A DNA stretch of 64,000 nucleotides, taken from NCBI GenBank assembly GCA_947167075.1, contig CAMVGR010000006.1:62001-126000 (forward strand). Reading direction: 5' to 3'. The notes beneath the pieces are model-generated. The model worked only from the letters and a program-made list of their open reading frames with translations. It was not told the DNA's origin and did no database searches. Of this stretch, positions 28,866 to 38,524 are shown piece after piece. This DNA comes from an uncultured Bacteroidales bacterium. Lineage in GTDB: Bacteria > Bacteroidota > Bacteroidia > Bacteroidales > P3. Position 1 is the first letter of the stretch. Each line of letters starts with the position of its first letter. The translations under genes and the position numbers were made by a program.

Positions 28866-29060
28866 TACTCTGCAAATATCTGTGCATATAGCACATCCTC
28901 TTGCACTTGTAGAGAAAAGCAATACTGCCACCCCTACGATATATCTCAAAGATATTGAGAACACGAGCTTTCGGTTCATCCTCTAGACATCACAATTTAT
29001 TTTCGAGTATAATATACTTTGAACAATATTTCTGCGTTAATAATAACTAAATTATTAGAC

Positions 29061-29666
29061 ATGGAACTAGGATACCAGAAGATAGACAAATACGACGAGC
29101 AATGCGTCGATGAAATGGCCAGCCATTACAAGGAGATTCTACGCTTGCTTGGAGAAAACCCCGAACGGGAAGGACTACTAAAAAGCCCTGAACGGATTGC
29201 TAAAGCCATGCTTTTCTTCACCAACGGCTACGACCTAAATCCTGAAGAGATACTTCGCAGTGCCATGTTCCACGAGGATTACAAGCAAATGGTGGTGGTA
29301 AAAGACATCGAGCTATATTCGTTGTGTGAACACCACATGGTGCCCTTTGTGGGAAAAGCACATGTAGCCTATATTCCCAATGGTACCATAGTGGGATTAA
29401 GCAAAATACCTCGTGTAGTCGATGCCTATGCTCGTCGACTGCAGGTTCAGGAACGGCTGACAAAGCAGATAAAGGATTGCATACAAAGCACCCTTAATCC
29501 GTTGGGAGTGGCAGTGGTCATCGAAGCACAGCATATGTGCATGAGCATGCGTGGCGTGCAGAAACAGAACAGCGTAACAACTACCAGCGACTTTACCGGT
29601 GCATTCATGAAAGACCCCAAAACTCGAGAAGAGTTCATGAACATCATTGGAATCAACTTACACTAA
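29061..29666 (+). CDS. folE: GTP cyclohydrolase I
   Basis: 201 residues from ATG 29061. A longer frame would begin with TTG at 29019, which overlaps a likely promoter (TATACTTTG at 29013-29021), so I reject it. Zinc ligands Cys89, His92 ([15 protein letters not shown]) and Cys160 ([11 protein letters not shown]) are intact. The enzyme turns GTP into dihydroneopterin triphosphate, the first step to folate or queuosine-type products. The length fits type IA enzymes. Confidence 0.96.
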   Translation: MELGYQKIDKYDEQCVDEMASHYKEILRLLGENPEREGLLKSPERIAKAMLFFTNGYDLNPEEILRSAMFHEDYKQMVVVKDIELYSLCEHHMVPFVGKAHVAYIPNGTIVGLSKIPRVVDAYARRLQVQERLTKQIKDCIQSTLNPLGVAVVIEAQHMCMSMRGVQKQNSVTTTSDFTGAFMKDPKTREEFMNIIGINLH

Positions 29667-29671
29667 TACCA

Positions 29672-31006
29672 ATGCTTGAATATATCATAGTTGGTCTTGT
29701 CGCATTAGCCTTAGGAGTTTTGTTGGGATGGATTCTTATACGCCCCAAACTAGCTACCCTCAAAGAGAAGTTGGCCGCCTCGACATCAGAGGTTGAACGC
29801 GATGCTGCCCTGCTTTCGTCGCAACATGACCAACTGGATACACTCAATGCTACGCTCCAACAACTCCAAGTAGAGCGCAGTACCCTGCAGAAAGAGATAA
29901 CCATACTAAAAGAGCAAGCACAACGCGACGAAGAGCAACGCGGAAAAGCATTCGAGCGGCAGTTGCAAATACTACAGGAACGCCTGAAGGACGAGACACG
30001 CCAAATACTGGAACAACGGGCACAGACCCTGAGCAAGAACAACAATGAACAGATGAACGGTGTGGTGGCACCCCTTAAGGAGCAGCTTGTGGCTATGCAA
30101 AAGCAAGTGAACGAAAGTCTTAAGACCACTAGCGAAAACCGAGCATCGATAGAGAAAGCCATCGAAGTATTGGTCAAGCACACCGAGCAGATGGCAGACG
30201 AGGCCAACCATCTGGCACGAGCCCTAAAGGGTGAAAACAAGACCCAAGGCAACTGGGGAGAGATGATTCTCGACACTCTTCTTGAACAATCCGGATTGGA
30301 AAAAGGTCTGCACTATGAGACACAAGTCACATTACGTGACGAACAAGGTCATGCAATCAGCAATGACATTACCGGACATCGAATGATACCCGATGCCATT
30401 GTCCACTATCCCGATGGGAAAGATGTCATCATCGACTCTAAGACATCCCTGTCGGCCTACCTTGACTACTGCAAGGCAGAAAACGACAACGAGCGGGATT
30501 TGGCTGCAGAACGGCACCTAATTTCAGTACGGCAGCATATCAAGGAACTACGCCAGAAGAACTATGCATCATATATTAAACCACCTCGTCAGGCTCTCCA
30601 ATATATGATCATGTTCATCCCTAACGAATCTGCCATGCAATTGGCCATTCAGAAAGACCCCACCTTGTGGCGAGAAGCATTTGAAAGCGGAATCTGTATC
30701 ACCTCCGAACAAAACCTTATCGTTCTACTTAAAATGATACAGTTGGCCTGGACACAGGTGCAACAATACCAAAACCAACAAGAGATCATCCACCAAGCAC
30801 GTACCCTACTCGACCGTGTGCAGCGCTTTATAGATCGATTCGAGAAGATGAATGCCGACATCGAACGACTACGAAACGACTACGACGAGGCTCGACGTAG
30901 CTTCGACGGACGACAAGGCATTCTGGGAGCAGCCAAAACCATGGAACGCTTGGGTGCTAAGAGCAGTCAAATGCGTGCTCTGCCCGACCCTATCGAAAAC
31001 GAATAA
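29672..31006 (+). CDS. rmuC: DNA recombination protein RmuC
   Basis: 444 residues from ATG 29672; a longer frame from GTG 29537 overlaps folE and is not used. One membrane helix (about 2-22) is followed by a long coiled coil (about 25-190, rich in Glu, Gln and Lys). The RmuC nuclease-like domain spans about 200-400, with GNWGEMILDTLLEQSGL and VIIDSKTSLSAY. RmuC is linked to limiting recombination between inverted repeats. It starts 5 bp after folE. Confidence 0.92.
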   Translation: MLEYIIVGLVALALGVLLGWILIRPKLATLKEKLAASTSEVERDAALLSSQHDQLDTLNATLQQLQVERSTLQKEITILKEQAQRDEEQRGKAFERQLQILQERLKDETRQILEQRAQTLSKNNNEQMNGVVAPLKEQLVAMQKQVNESLKTTSENRASIEKAIEVLVKHTEQMADEANHLARALKGENKTQGNWGEMILDTLLEQSGLEKGLHYETQVTLRDEQGHAISNDITGHRMIPDAIVHYPDGKDVIIDSKTSLSAYLDYCKAENDNERDLAAERHLISVRQHIKELRQKNYASYIKPPRQALQYMIMFIPNESAMQLAIQKDPTLWREAFESGICITSEQNLIVLLKMIQLAWTQVQQYQNQQEIIHQARTLLDRVQRFIDRFEKMNADIERLRNDYDEARRSFDGRQGILGAAKTMERLGAKSSQMRALPDPIENE

Positions 31007-31021
31007 CAAGACTGACAATAC

Positions 31022-31669
31022 ATGAAAAGAAACATCGTTCTTCTCCTCCTATTAGTCCTGATGGTGTTCCCCATTGCAGCACAAATCACCCACGAAGGAC
31101 AAGATGCTGTTGACAAAAAAGCACAAGACATACTGAAAAGAGCGGCCAGCCTGTTCGATCAGAGTGTATCATTCTCCGTCAAGATGACAGTATTTGATGG
31201 ACAGCATAAGCAATCTTTCCAGCAGGCTGCCACTGTTAAATATAACCGAGGCAAATATCACCTGTTAGCAAAAGATCAGGAGATTATTTGCGATGGCACC
31301 ACCGTGTGGCAATGGAACAAATCGGCCAAAGAAGTATCGATAAGCAATGTGGGGAAAGACGAGATAGACCTGTTCAATCCAGCAAACCTACTCTACAACT
31401 ATCAACGTAGTTTCAGAGCCAAATACATACGTAGCGAAAACGGTGAGGCCATTATCGACCTGCAACCCCGATCGGCACGCAATTACCACAAGATACGTCT
31501 TCGTATTAACGAAAAGGACAAAGTGATTCGAAGTATCGAGGTGCACCGTTTTGACTCCGGACGCGAAACATACACCATCGATCGTTTCAGCAAAGCGTCC
31601 ACTGCCGATTCCCAATTCCGCTTCGACACTTCCAAACACCCCGACCTCGAAATAATCGACCTTCGATGA
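31022..31669 (+). CDS. LolA-like outer-membrane lipoprotein carrier
   Basis: 215 residues with a signal peptide (about 1-20, FPIAAQ). The body is the LolA-type half barrel: KMTVFDGQHKQSF, GKYHLLAKDQEIICDGTTVWQWN and LFNPANLLYNYQ. The family moves lipoproteins across the periplasm to the outer membrane. Bacteroidetes often have more than one LolA-like protein, so the cargo is uncertain. The stop overlaps the tsaB start by four bases. Confidence 0.85.
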   Translation: MKRNIVLLLLLVLMVFPIAAQITHEGQDAVDKKAQDILKRAASLFDQSVSFSVKMTVFDGQHKQSFQQAATVKYNRGKYHLLAKDQEIICDGTTVWQWNKSAKEVSISNVGKDEIDLFNPANLLYNYQRSFRAKYIRSENGEAIIDLQPRSARNYHKIRLRINEKDKVIRSIEVHRFDSGRETYTIDRFSKASTADSQFRFDTSKHPDLEIIDLR

Positions 31670-32340
31670 ATATACTTCTGATAGAAACGGCCACCAACAT
31701 TTGCTCCGTCGCCTTGGCTTGCGATCAGCAAATCGTCGACCGACGCGAAAGCGACAACCCCAACGCACATTCAACCCAACTCCCCTGTTTTATCGAAGAA
31801 CTGATACGGCACGCCAAGCCCGATGCAGTCTGTGTGTCGTCGGGCCCTGGCAGCTACACCGGACTGCGCATCGGTGTAAGCAGTGCCAAAGGAATATGCT
31901 ATGCACTGAACATCCCTCTGCTTGCTGTGCCAACCCTGCTTGCCATGGGAGACGACTATTTACGCTCGCACCCCGACTATCAAGGCTTGGTTTGCCCAAT
32001 GATTGATGCACGGCGAATGGAATGCTATACTATGATTGTAGGACGGGAAGGTATCGTCAAAGAAGTATCCGCAGACATTATTACCTCCGATTCCTACAGC
32101 GAAATATTAGCACACAAGGAGCTGACATTCATAGGAAACGGAGCGGCTAAGACACAGCCCCTGCTTGCATCGCACAAGAATGTGCATTACGACACAAACT
32201 ACCGTGTTTCAGCCTCGGCAATGCTTCCGTTGGCAATGGATAAACTACAGCATGGACAAACCGAAGATGTGGCCTATTTCGAGCCATTCTATCTAAAACA
32301 GTTTCTAGCCAAGAAAAGCGTGGTACACGGGCTAAGATAA
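31666..32340 (+). CDS. tsaB: tRNA threonylcarbamoyladenosine modification protein TsaB
   Basis: 224 residues, ASKHA fold. It begins ILLIETATNICSVAL and contains SSGPGSYTGLRIGVSSAKG, the strong signature of TsaB. It pairs with TsaD, which is not in the window, to make t6A37 in ANN-decoding tRNAs. It is coupled to the LolA-like gene (ATGA) and lies 8 bp before the permease gene. The essential role and full length suggest an active gene. Confidence 0.95.
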   Translation: MNILLIETATNICSVALACDQQIVDRRESDNPNAHSTQLPCFIEELIRHAKPDAVCVSSGPGSYTGLRIGVSSAKGICYALNIPLLAVPTLLAMGDDYLRSHPDYQGLVCPMIDARRMECYTMIVGREGIVKEVSADIITSDSYSEILAHKELTFIGNGAAKTQPLLASHKNVHYDTNYRVSASAMLPLAMDKLQHGQTEDVAYFEPFYLKQFLAKKSVVHGLR

Positions 32341-32348
32341 CCATCATT

Positions 32349-33431
32349 ATGCTCAAATTCGTCATAAAGAGAATTCTATATGGATTGCTAGTACTGCTAG
32401 GGGTAATCACCTTGGTTTTCTTCCTATTCAACCTACTGCCAGGCGATCCAGCCCGAATGATGCTCGGACAACGTGCCGACCAAGAGAGTATCGACATAAT
32501 CAACCGAGACCTAGGCAGAGACCGCCCCATCGCCATGCAATACCTCAACTATCTGAACGACCTCAGCCCACTATCTCTGCACAACAATAGCGACCAGACG
32601 AACTACTTCTATCTTTCGCCCGACAAATACCGCAGCTACATCACACTACTCGAAGCCGGCTCTACCTCACTGATACTGAAGCCACCTTACCTTCGACGCA
32701 GTTACCAAAGCGGACGACGTGTCGACGATATGATACTATCTGCACTCCCCACCACCGCCATCCTTGCCTTTGCCGCAATGCTCATCGCACTTCTTCTGGG
32801 AGTAACATTGGGTATTGTCTCCGCCCTGCACCCCCATACGTGGGTGGACCGAACGGCCTTGCTACTCAGCACCCTCGGCATGTCGCTCCCCAGTTTCTTT
32901 GCTGCCATACTAGTAGCTTGGGTGTTCGCCTACTTACTTGGCGATTATACAGGGCTGAATATGACAGGAAGCCTCTTCACCGTCGACGACTACGGATGTG
33001 GCGAATACTTGGATTTCAAGAACCTCATCCTGCCTGCACTTACGCTAGGCATCCGCCCTCTCGCCACCCTCACCCAACTCACCAAGAATTCCATGCTGGA
33101 AGCCCTCTCGCACGATAGCATACGTACCGCCCGTTCCAAGGGACTCTCACGCTCTCAAATCATAATTCAACATGCACTTCGCTGTGCATTGGCCCCCGTA
33201 CTGACATCCGCCTCGGGCTGGCTAGCCTCGCTGTTGGCTGGAGCCGTGTTTGTAGAATACGTGTTTGGATGGAAAGGGATGGGCATCGTGATTGTCGATG
33301 GATTGGAACAATATGATCTCCCCGTTGTGATGGGAGCCATTTTGGTCGTATGTGTCATGCTGGTAATCATCAATACTTTAACTGATATTCTGTACGGAGT
33401 ACTCGACCCACGTGTTCGTGTCGGTCGATAG
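32349..33431 (+). CDS. Peptide-type ABC transporter permease (DppB family)
   Basis: 360 residues. The N-terminal helix (about 8-28) and LPGDPARMMLG are typical of DppB/OppB. A periplasmic loop of about 90 residues is longer than usual. Five more helices follow with the ATPase-docking segment DSIRTARSKGLSRSQII. No DppC, binding protein or ATPase is adjacent; the only matching ATPase in the window is the fused one at 58051. The transporter may therefore be encoded at scattered sites. Confidence 0.88.
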   Translation: MLKFVIKRILYGLLVLLGVITLVFFLFNLLPGDPARMMLGQRADQESIDIINRDLGRDRPIAMQYLNYLNDLSPLSLHNNSDQTNYFYLSPDKYRSYITLLEAGSTSLILKPPYLRRSYQSGRRVDDMILSALPTTAILAFAAMLIALLLGVTLGIVSALHPHTWVDRTALLLSTLGMSLPSFFAAILVAWVFAYLLGDYTGLNMTGSLFTVDDYGCGEYLDFKNLILPALTLGIRPLATLTQLTKNSMLEALSHDSIRTARSKGLSRSQIIIQHALRCALAPVLTSASGWLASLLAGAVFVEYVFGWKGMGIVIVDGLEQYDLPVVMGAILVVCVMLVIINTLTDILYGVLDPRVRVGR

Positions 33432-33542
33432 GCAAACATCATAATCTATTGATGTCCTACATACCTTTTCTCTTGTTGTAGTGCAATACGAGACATCGAG
33501 CATCTAAGACCAAATACGCACACCTTCTCGAACTATAGGTCT

Positions 33543-33577
33543 AAAAAAAAGCCCATGAAGCCTACAACATCATGGGC
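33543..33577 (-). terminator. Terminator of the fimbrillin transcript
   Basis: On the minus strand the stem GCCCATGA/TCATGGGC has an 11-nt loop and is followed directly by eight T. The plus-strand permease gene ends 110 bp away on the other side. Confidence 0.88.
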
Positions 33578-33665
33578 AGGGAATATAGTTTCTTTTTACT
33601 CACATTCCGCCCTTTGCCACGCTTAAGCATAGCAACAGAGGTTTCATTGGAGGGAGACGAATCTA

Positions 33666-33851
33666 CTATATCCAGAAGTCACCACTTTCAGTCCATTCTT
33701 CGTGGTCAGTATAGCTCTCTATTTGTCCAAATGAATCGAAGCCTAGAGATAATAGATAGAAAGAGTCATTACTTCCGGCATAGCCTCTTTCGCTCTTAAA
33801 ATCAACCACCGTCAATTGTGGGGCGGTATATACTTTTCTTTTGTCTTCCAT
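33666..33851 (-). CDS. Small protein paired with the fimbrillin-like gene
   Basis: 61 residues, no signal peptide and no Cys. It starts MEDKRKVYTAPQLTVVDF, followed by a Gly/Ser/Tyr-rich and acidic end. Small proteins with a Y.aP.l.vv.f start are common beside surface-protein genes in Bacteroidales, but I know of no function. The start is 18 bp after the stop of the fimbrillin-like gene, and the terminator at 33543 closes both. The conserved-looking start and the operon position support a real gene. Confidence 0.6.
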   Translation of the reverse strand: MEDKRKVYTAPQLTVVDFKSERGYAGSNDSFYLLSLGFDSFGQIESYTDHEEWTESGDFWI

Positions 33852-33869
33852 GTCGTTATATTTAAAAGT

Positions 33870-35648
33870 TTAATCCCAAACAAGGCCACTGGTGTTGATA
33901 CCAGTAGGTATTTCTGAACTGTCACCATAGACTTTTCCTTTGTATACTTTGCCAGAACTATTAATTTGAACAGTGCCTGAAACGCTACTAGTAGTTGGAG
34001 TAACATTGGCACTACCTTTTCTTCCCAATAGACCACCAAAGTAAACCACATTTGAACCGCTCTGATTAACAGATAGATTGTTAAAATTGATACTGACGTT
34101 ATTGACAACTGGGGTACATGGATCATATCCATAAGTTGAATATCGACCGCTAGCGATGCCTCCTATGAGAGCTTCGCCTGAACAATTTATTATAACGTTT
34201 GGTGCAAACGAGATAGAACTATTTTCGATTGTAATATTATCACCTTGAATATCACCAATAAAACCACCTAAAAAAGGTGCATTAAGAATAGAGTCTCCGA
34301 AATCAAAGTTTAAATTGGTAATTGTAACTCCACTAATTGTAAGCGGCTGATTTGTTGAAGTAAAAGATGCAATAGCACCACCGAAGGGTACCTGAGACGT
34401 TGATCCGTTTCGACGTTTTAATGTCATGCCGTTAATTGTGAGAGAGCTAATGGTTGCATTTGATGCCAATTCATATAATCCACAATTCATATAGGCGGGC
34501 TCACTGCTATTTGAGCTAATCACCGTTAGGTTACTTACGGTATGGAAATTGCCTAACAAAATGCCAGAAAAATAAGACTTTGTATAGGTGTTCACACCTG
34601 TCATATCAATATCATCCATGAGGATGTAATTATCAGATCCAGACATTAGCCGCCAGTCGCTAGGAGTATATATTTGGTAATATGTTTTGCCGTCGCCCCC
34701 AACAATACTACTAAATAATGGACCTGTAGAAGTATGCCCATTTGATGGGTTAATGTCCACACTTGCATAACCAGCAACAGCTCGTCCAAGTATACCTCCT
34801 GTCGTCTGTTCCTGCTCAAAGGTATATCTTGTTCCAGAGATATATCCAGTCACTTTAATTTTAAATTTAACAGGAGTGAAGTTGGTACCAGCAGTACGAA
34901 TGGGAATCTGTATGGTCTTAGCATCGTCATAGTCAATAGAAAGGCCATTCCCAATATCCATAATTACAGAACTTTCTGTTTCATCTGCCCCTGTTTGAGG
35001 TGAGACCACAAAGCTACTGCTGTTGGCCGAGGTATAAGTAACGGTAAGTGATCCACACAGTTTATACCCCTGGTCGTTGCTGACGGTGATGCGGTCAATC
35101 ACAATTGGCTTAGAACCATCAGCATGGTTGGAGACATTTATTAACAAGGCCCCAGTAAGATGTTTTAGCAACAGTTTATCGTCAGATGGTGTTTTGTATC
35201 CAAGCATGGGTGCAGCTATCTTTTGATAAGTTTGTCCATTTACTGACACCGCACTGTATCTATATGTGTGAGGTAGGTTAAATGTCATTTTTCCACCGGC
35301 TTGCGGATAGTTGTATCCCGAACCTGTTGTTGTTCCCCAATAGTTTGTTTCTGGGTCGTAGGAATCGAGGTCAGCATAGAATTTCCCACTTCCATCTTTG
35401 CAAATAGATACACTATTTCCATTGATAATGATTTTGTCACCTTCTTCCCAATATGTAGCCTTGTCGTTCACATACATCTTGCTGTTTTTGTTACTGATGT
35501 CTTCAGACACAATCTCCAAGCGGTTAGTATTGAGGTGGTCCTTTTGACATGCATTGAACAGGGTGATACAGACGAATAAAAGCCAAACATAGTGTAATGC
35601 ACTATAAGGCATCCTCCGTTGTACGAGTTTTCTTCTTTTTTTAAGCAT
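33870..35648 (-). CDS. Fimbrillin-like lipoprotein with GLUG-type repeats
   Basis: 592 residues. The lipobox FNAC (Cys34) follows a basic start and a hydrophobic stretch. Residues 40-290 resemble the Mfa-like/fimbrillin fold (YWEEGDKIIINGNSVSI, LLKHLTGALLINVSN, then RITVSNDQGYKLCGSLTV). Residues 330-580 carry repeats of the GLUG/beta-helix kind (FSGILLGNFHTVSNLTV, FLGGFIGDIQGDNITIENSS, YFGGLLGRKGSANV). It is probably a surface or fimbrial adhesin component. The DNA is clearly AT-richer than its neighbours, which suggests transfer. Confidence 0.8.
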   Translation of the reverse strand: MLKKRRKLVQRRMPYSALHYVWLLFVCITLFNACQKDHLNTNRLEIVSEDISNKNSKMYVNDKATYWEEGDKIIINGNSVSICKDGSGKFYADLDSYDPETNYWGTTTGSGYNYPQAGGKMTFNLPHTYRYSAVSVNGQTYQKIAAPMLGYKTPSDDKLLLKHLTGALLINVSNHADGSKPIVIDRITVSNDQGYKLCGSLTVTYTSANSSSFVVSPQTGADETESSVIMDIGNGLSIDYDDAKTIQIPIRTAGTNFTPVKFKIKVTGYISGTRYTFEQEQTTGGILGRAVAGYASVDINPSNGHTSTGPLFSSIVGGDGKTYYQIYTPSDWRLMSGSDNYILMDDIDMTGVNTYTKSYFSGILLGNFHTVSNLTVISSNSSEPAYMNCGLYELASNATISSLTINGMTLKRRNGSTSQVPFGGAIASFTSTNQPLTISGVTITNLNFDFGDSILNAPFLGGFIGDIQGDNITIENSSISFAPNVIINCSGEALIGGIASGRYSTYGYDPCTPVVNNVSINFNNLSVNQSGSNVVYFGGLLGRKGSANVTPTTSSVSGTVQINSSGKVYKGKVYGDSSEIPTGINTSGLVWD

Positions 35649-36140
35649 TTTTTACACCCTAATCCGTGTCGGGCACAACTTCTGTTCACGGCTCAATGAA
35701 AAAAAATACAACGAAGAAAGTGGAGCCATCCATTTATGTCTCTATCTTCCTGTGTAAGGGTCTGGACTTCCCTGTAAGCTGAATAATAAAGGTACTCTGA
35801 ATCGCTCCACATAAGGATGGTATAATAAGCATAACACAATCCAATGGAGCATCTCGTAACTCCTTTATTCCTAAGCTTACAGTTGTAGTGCAAATTGTCC
35901 AGATTTACACAGTCGGAATAAGGCGAAAATGCGCTTTCTTTCGGTCTTTCCTTTCTGTCGAAAGACGATGCAAAGTTACAAACTTTTCACGACATGGCAA
36001 AAAAATAATTCGATTTTGGGGTTACAGGTGGGATTGAGAAGCTAAGGTGTGCACTAAAATATTTGGATGAGTTGGTAGAATCAGATGGCAAAAAAAAACT
36101 ACTCAAGCACGAATGCAACCCATTGTAAGATAGCTATAAA
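35649..36140. other. Long leader of the fimbrillin gene plus spacer
   Basis: Its promoter at 35971-36001 gives a leader of about 310 nt. It contains a hairpin-prone CTTTCGACAGAAAGG-like stretch. A 66-codon minus-strand frame at 35693-35893 is open, but nothing supports translation. AT-rich throughout. Confidence 0.5.
35971..36001 (-). promoter_or_regulatory. Consensus Bacteroidetes promoter of the fimbrillin operon
   Basis: On the minus strand TTTG (35998-36001), a 19-bp spacer and TAACTTTG (35971-35978) match the TTTG-N19-TAnnTTTG pattern exactly. Confidence 0.75.
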
Positions 36141-36258
36141 GACAGACCATCTCTTACTCATCTCATACTCTTCCCTTTGTCATCTATTTATCATCTTTTA
36201 GTCGAGTAAGCAATAAGTAGGCGAAAAGTACGTTATGGTAAAAAAATGACAGTTCACT
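36141..36258 (+). repeat. 11-bp-phased leader repeat, family 2, copy 2
   Basis: Same 118-bp layout as copy 1: GACAGACCA, then units CTCTTACTCAT, CTCATACTCTT, CCCTTTGTCAT, CTATTTATCAT, CTTTTAGTCGA, GTAAGCAATAA, GTAGGCGAAAA and GTACGTTATGG. The homology with copy 1 begins abruptly at GACAGACCA. Confidence 0.88.
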
Positions 36259-37038
36259 ATGGCAAAGTTTGAGAATGGATATATGGGTGGCTTCAGCGGC
36301 AAGCTGGGGTCGGCTATCGGGTATATGTGGAATGGAAAATGGTGCTTGCGCAGCCGGCCTGCACAGGTAAGCAATCCACGCACCGAGGCGCAGCAGGAGC
36401 ATCGGGCGGCCTTCCGCGAGCAGGTGCGCTTGGCAGCACGAATGAGGTGGGTGCTGCTGCAGTCGATGACCGAGACGGCTCGCGCTGCAGGCATGACGGC
36501 ATACAACCTCTTCGTCAGTCTCAACCAGCACGCTTTCAGCACTGTGGGTGGACAGCTGGAGGTGGACTACCAGAGCCTAGTGCTCAGCCTAGGCCCTGTG
36601 GCACCGGTGCAGGCAAGCCAGGTGGTGGCCACAGGTGACACGCGGCTGGAGGTGGACTTCGAGCGCAACCCACTGCACCAGCAGTGCGATGCCTACGATG
36701 CGGTGCACCTCTACGTCTACTCCCCCTCGCTAGGGCAGGGTTACTTGGCGGCACCGGTATATCGTCGTCAAAAGAAAGTCAGCGTGTTGCTACCGGAGCA
36801 GTTTGAAGGCAGCGAAGTGCATATCTACCTCTACGTCAGCGACCAGCAGGGGCGCTGCTCGGAGACCACGTACGGCGGCTGCCTCACCGTGGCCGACGGA
36901 GCGGTAGTATCCAACGAGGATGAAGGCATGGCAGAACCATCTACAAACCATGCAATTGGGGTGGATTCGATGGCTAATAGAAGCGATTCGGAGCCTGCGG
37001 GAACAGCTCGCGGAAGAGATTCACATTTTCCCAAATAG
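36259..37038 (+). CDS. DUF6266 family protein, copy 2
   Basis: 259 residues, the same length as copy 1 (1260-2039). Residues 1-218 differ at only about a dozen positions (for example His38/Ser, Ala73/Thr, Glu96/Val). The last 40 residues are mostly different but keep MAN, GRD and the final PK. The function is unknown. Homology ends about three bases after the stop, so the repeated unit is leader plus gene, roughly 900 bp and colinear. Both copies lie in the same direction, 35 kb apart, so recombination between them could delete the segment between. Confidence 0.85.
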   Translation: MAKFENGYMGGFSGKLGSAIGYMWNGKWCLRSRPAQVSNPRTEAQQEHRAAFREQVRLAARMRWVLLQSMTETARAAGMTAYNLFVSLNQHAFSTVGGQLEVDYQSLVLSLGPVAPVQASQVVATGDTRLEVDFERNPLHQQCDAYDAVHLYVYSPSLGQGYLAAPVYRRQKKVSVLLPEQFEGSEVHIYLYVSDQQGRCSETTYGGCLTVADGAVVSNEDEGMAEPSTNHAIGVDSMANRSDSEPAGTARGRDSHFPK

Positions 37039-37096
37039 CAACACCTTGCACAGCAGGAAGCGTGCACAAAATAATCAACACCAAAAAGAGTGAATA

Positions 37097-38524
37097 TCAA
37101 CGCAGAAGAACCACCAGATGCGATTCTCCTGTAGCGTCGGAACAACCTTCGTCTCCCTCACACATATTCTCGAACACAAGAGATATGGAGCTAGGCAGAA
37201 TGTCTTGAAGATAGGTTTGAAGGGTTCGTATGCGTTCGGAAGTTAGCAAAGCATTGAACTCGACATCTGCAACGACATCACATTTAAGCATGAATGTGGC
37301 ACCGAGATGCGGATTGTCTGTAAGGAAACGTGCTATCGTCGAGAGAATTTCGCGGCCATGACTGTTTAATTCAACAGATGCATTGGGGGCAAATAGGTCG
37401 GCAAAGTGGATAGCTCGATTTACAGGCAGGGCATCAAGGACTTGGTCGAAACGGAGGTCGGCAATAAGAAGGCCATTAGGGTCGCGCCGAGTGGACAGAG
37501 TGGTGTCGACAGAAAAACAGTTCGCCTTGGTGAAAGAGACATTGAATTGTTTTCCAGCAGGGAGGGCAAAATGATAGAAACCTGTGGCATCGGTGGCAAC
37601 AGAGCAGACCGAGCGATGGTTGGTGCCGACCGACACCTCGACCCCTGCAAGCGGACGGTCGTCAGCATCGACGACATAGCCCCACACTGATTGACAGTAG
37701 AGGGGAATAGTACTACCCCACAACTGCTGATTACGATACCAGAAAACGCTTCCTTGCCGGGCATCGATGACGAGATGACTGCAGTCCAAGCCGGGGGCAT
37801 TGAAAGGCTCTGGCATGCGCTGCACCTGACCACGCCCGAGATGGAGCATTCCGACGGAGTCGCTGACAATACCGTCGTTGAAGAGCTGGGTGGCAAAGAT
37901 GTTCATCTTGCCTTTGCTCTCGTCGCGGCCATTAGAAGCAAAGAACAGATAGTCGCCGTAGATGAAAGGAGTTATTTCGTCGCCGGCGGTATTGATACGG
38001 TTGCCGAAATTGTGCGGTTTGCTCCACTGGTCCTTGTCGCGGCGCGAATACCATAAATCCCTTCCCCCAAAGCTTTTCGATTTATCGCGCGAAGAAAAGA
38101 CAAGCACATTGCCATCGTCCGAAAAAGCAGGCTGATAAACCTCGAGGCCATCCATATCCAATCGATTGGACTTCATTCGCTTGCCATCCTGATAGGCATA
38201 ATGGAGCGAGAGGCGACCACGTCTGTCGCGTGAGGTATAATAATAGCCCTTGCCGTTCGGTTCGCGAACGATGCTGACGATATTCGAGGCTATCTTCGAC
38301 GAGAATGTGTCAGGCACAAAGGCATAAAGGGTGCCGTTTCGTTCCTGTGAGACGAGTTTAAGACGGTCGATAGAGACAAACATCGCACTGTCTATCAAGC
38401 TTATGCTCTGGGGTTCGCCTGGCAAAACAGCCATAGACTGGGGGGTGCCTACGATGGACGACGGCTGAGCCATCAGATTAACCCCTATGCACGACAGGAG
38501 GGCGGCGAGAAAAAGGCGTTTCAC
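37097..38524 (-). CDS. PorE-like protein: PD40 propeller, regulatory domain, OmpA-like end
   Basis: 475 residues, starting with GTG inside the lon stop (GTGA). The signal peptide is about 1-19. Residues 100-260 contain PD40-type propeller motifs (YQPAFSDDGNVLVFSSRD). Residues about 282-345 form a carboxypeptidase-regulatory-like beta domain (GYVVDADDRPLAGVEVSVG). The C-terminal 100 residues resemble OmpA, with LLTSERIRTLQTYL. The T9SS protein PorE has these domains plus N-terminal TPRs, which are missing here. The role in T9SS is inferred from domain order and from the PorP- and GldJ-like genes nearby. Confidence 0.65.
   Translation of the reverse strand: MKRLFLAALLSCIGVNLMAQPSSIVGTPQSMAVLPGEPQSISLIDSAMFVSIDRLKLVSQERNGTLYAFVPDTFSSKIASNIVSIVREPNGKGYYYTSRDRRGRLSLHYAYQDGKRMKSNRLDMDGLEVYQPAFSDDGNVLVFSSRDKSKSFGGRDLWYSRRDKDQWSKPHNFGNRINTAGDEITPFIYGDYLFFASNGRDESKGKMNIFATQLFNDGIVSDSVGMLHLGRGQVQRMPEPFNAPGLDCSHLVIDARQGSVFWYRNQQLWGSTIPLYCQSVWGYVVDADDRPLAGVEVSVGTNHRSVCSVATDATGFYHFALPAGKQFNVSFTKANCFSVDTTLSTRRDPNGLLIADLRFDQVLDALPVNRAIHFADLFAPNASVELNSHGREILSTIARFLTDNPHLGATFMLKCDVVADVEFNALLTSERIRTLQTYLQDILPSSISLVFENMCEGDEGCSDATGESHLVVLLR

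Noticed and set aside
29537..29671. N-terminal extension of RmuC from GTG 29537
   Set aside because: It lies wholly within folE in another frame. The ATG at 29672 gives the expected membrane-anchored start.
35693..35893. 66-codon minus-strand frame in the fimbrillin leader
   Set aside because: It lies inside the likely untranslated leader and has no recognisable feature or close spacing to the next gene.
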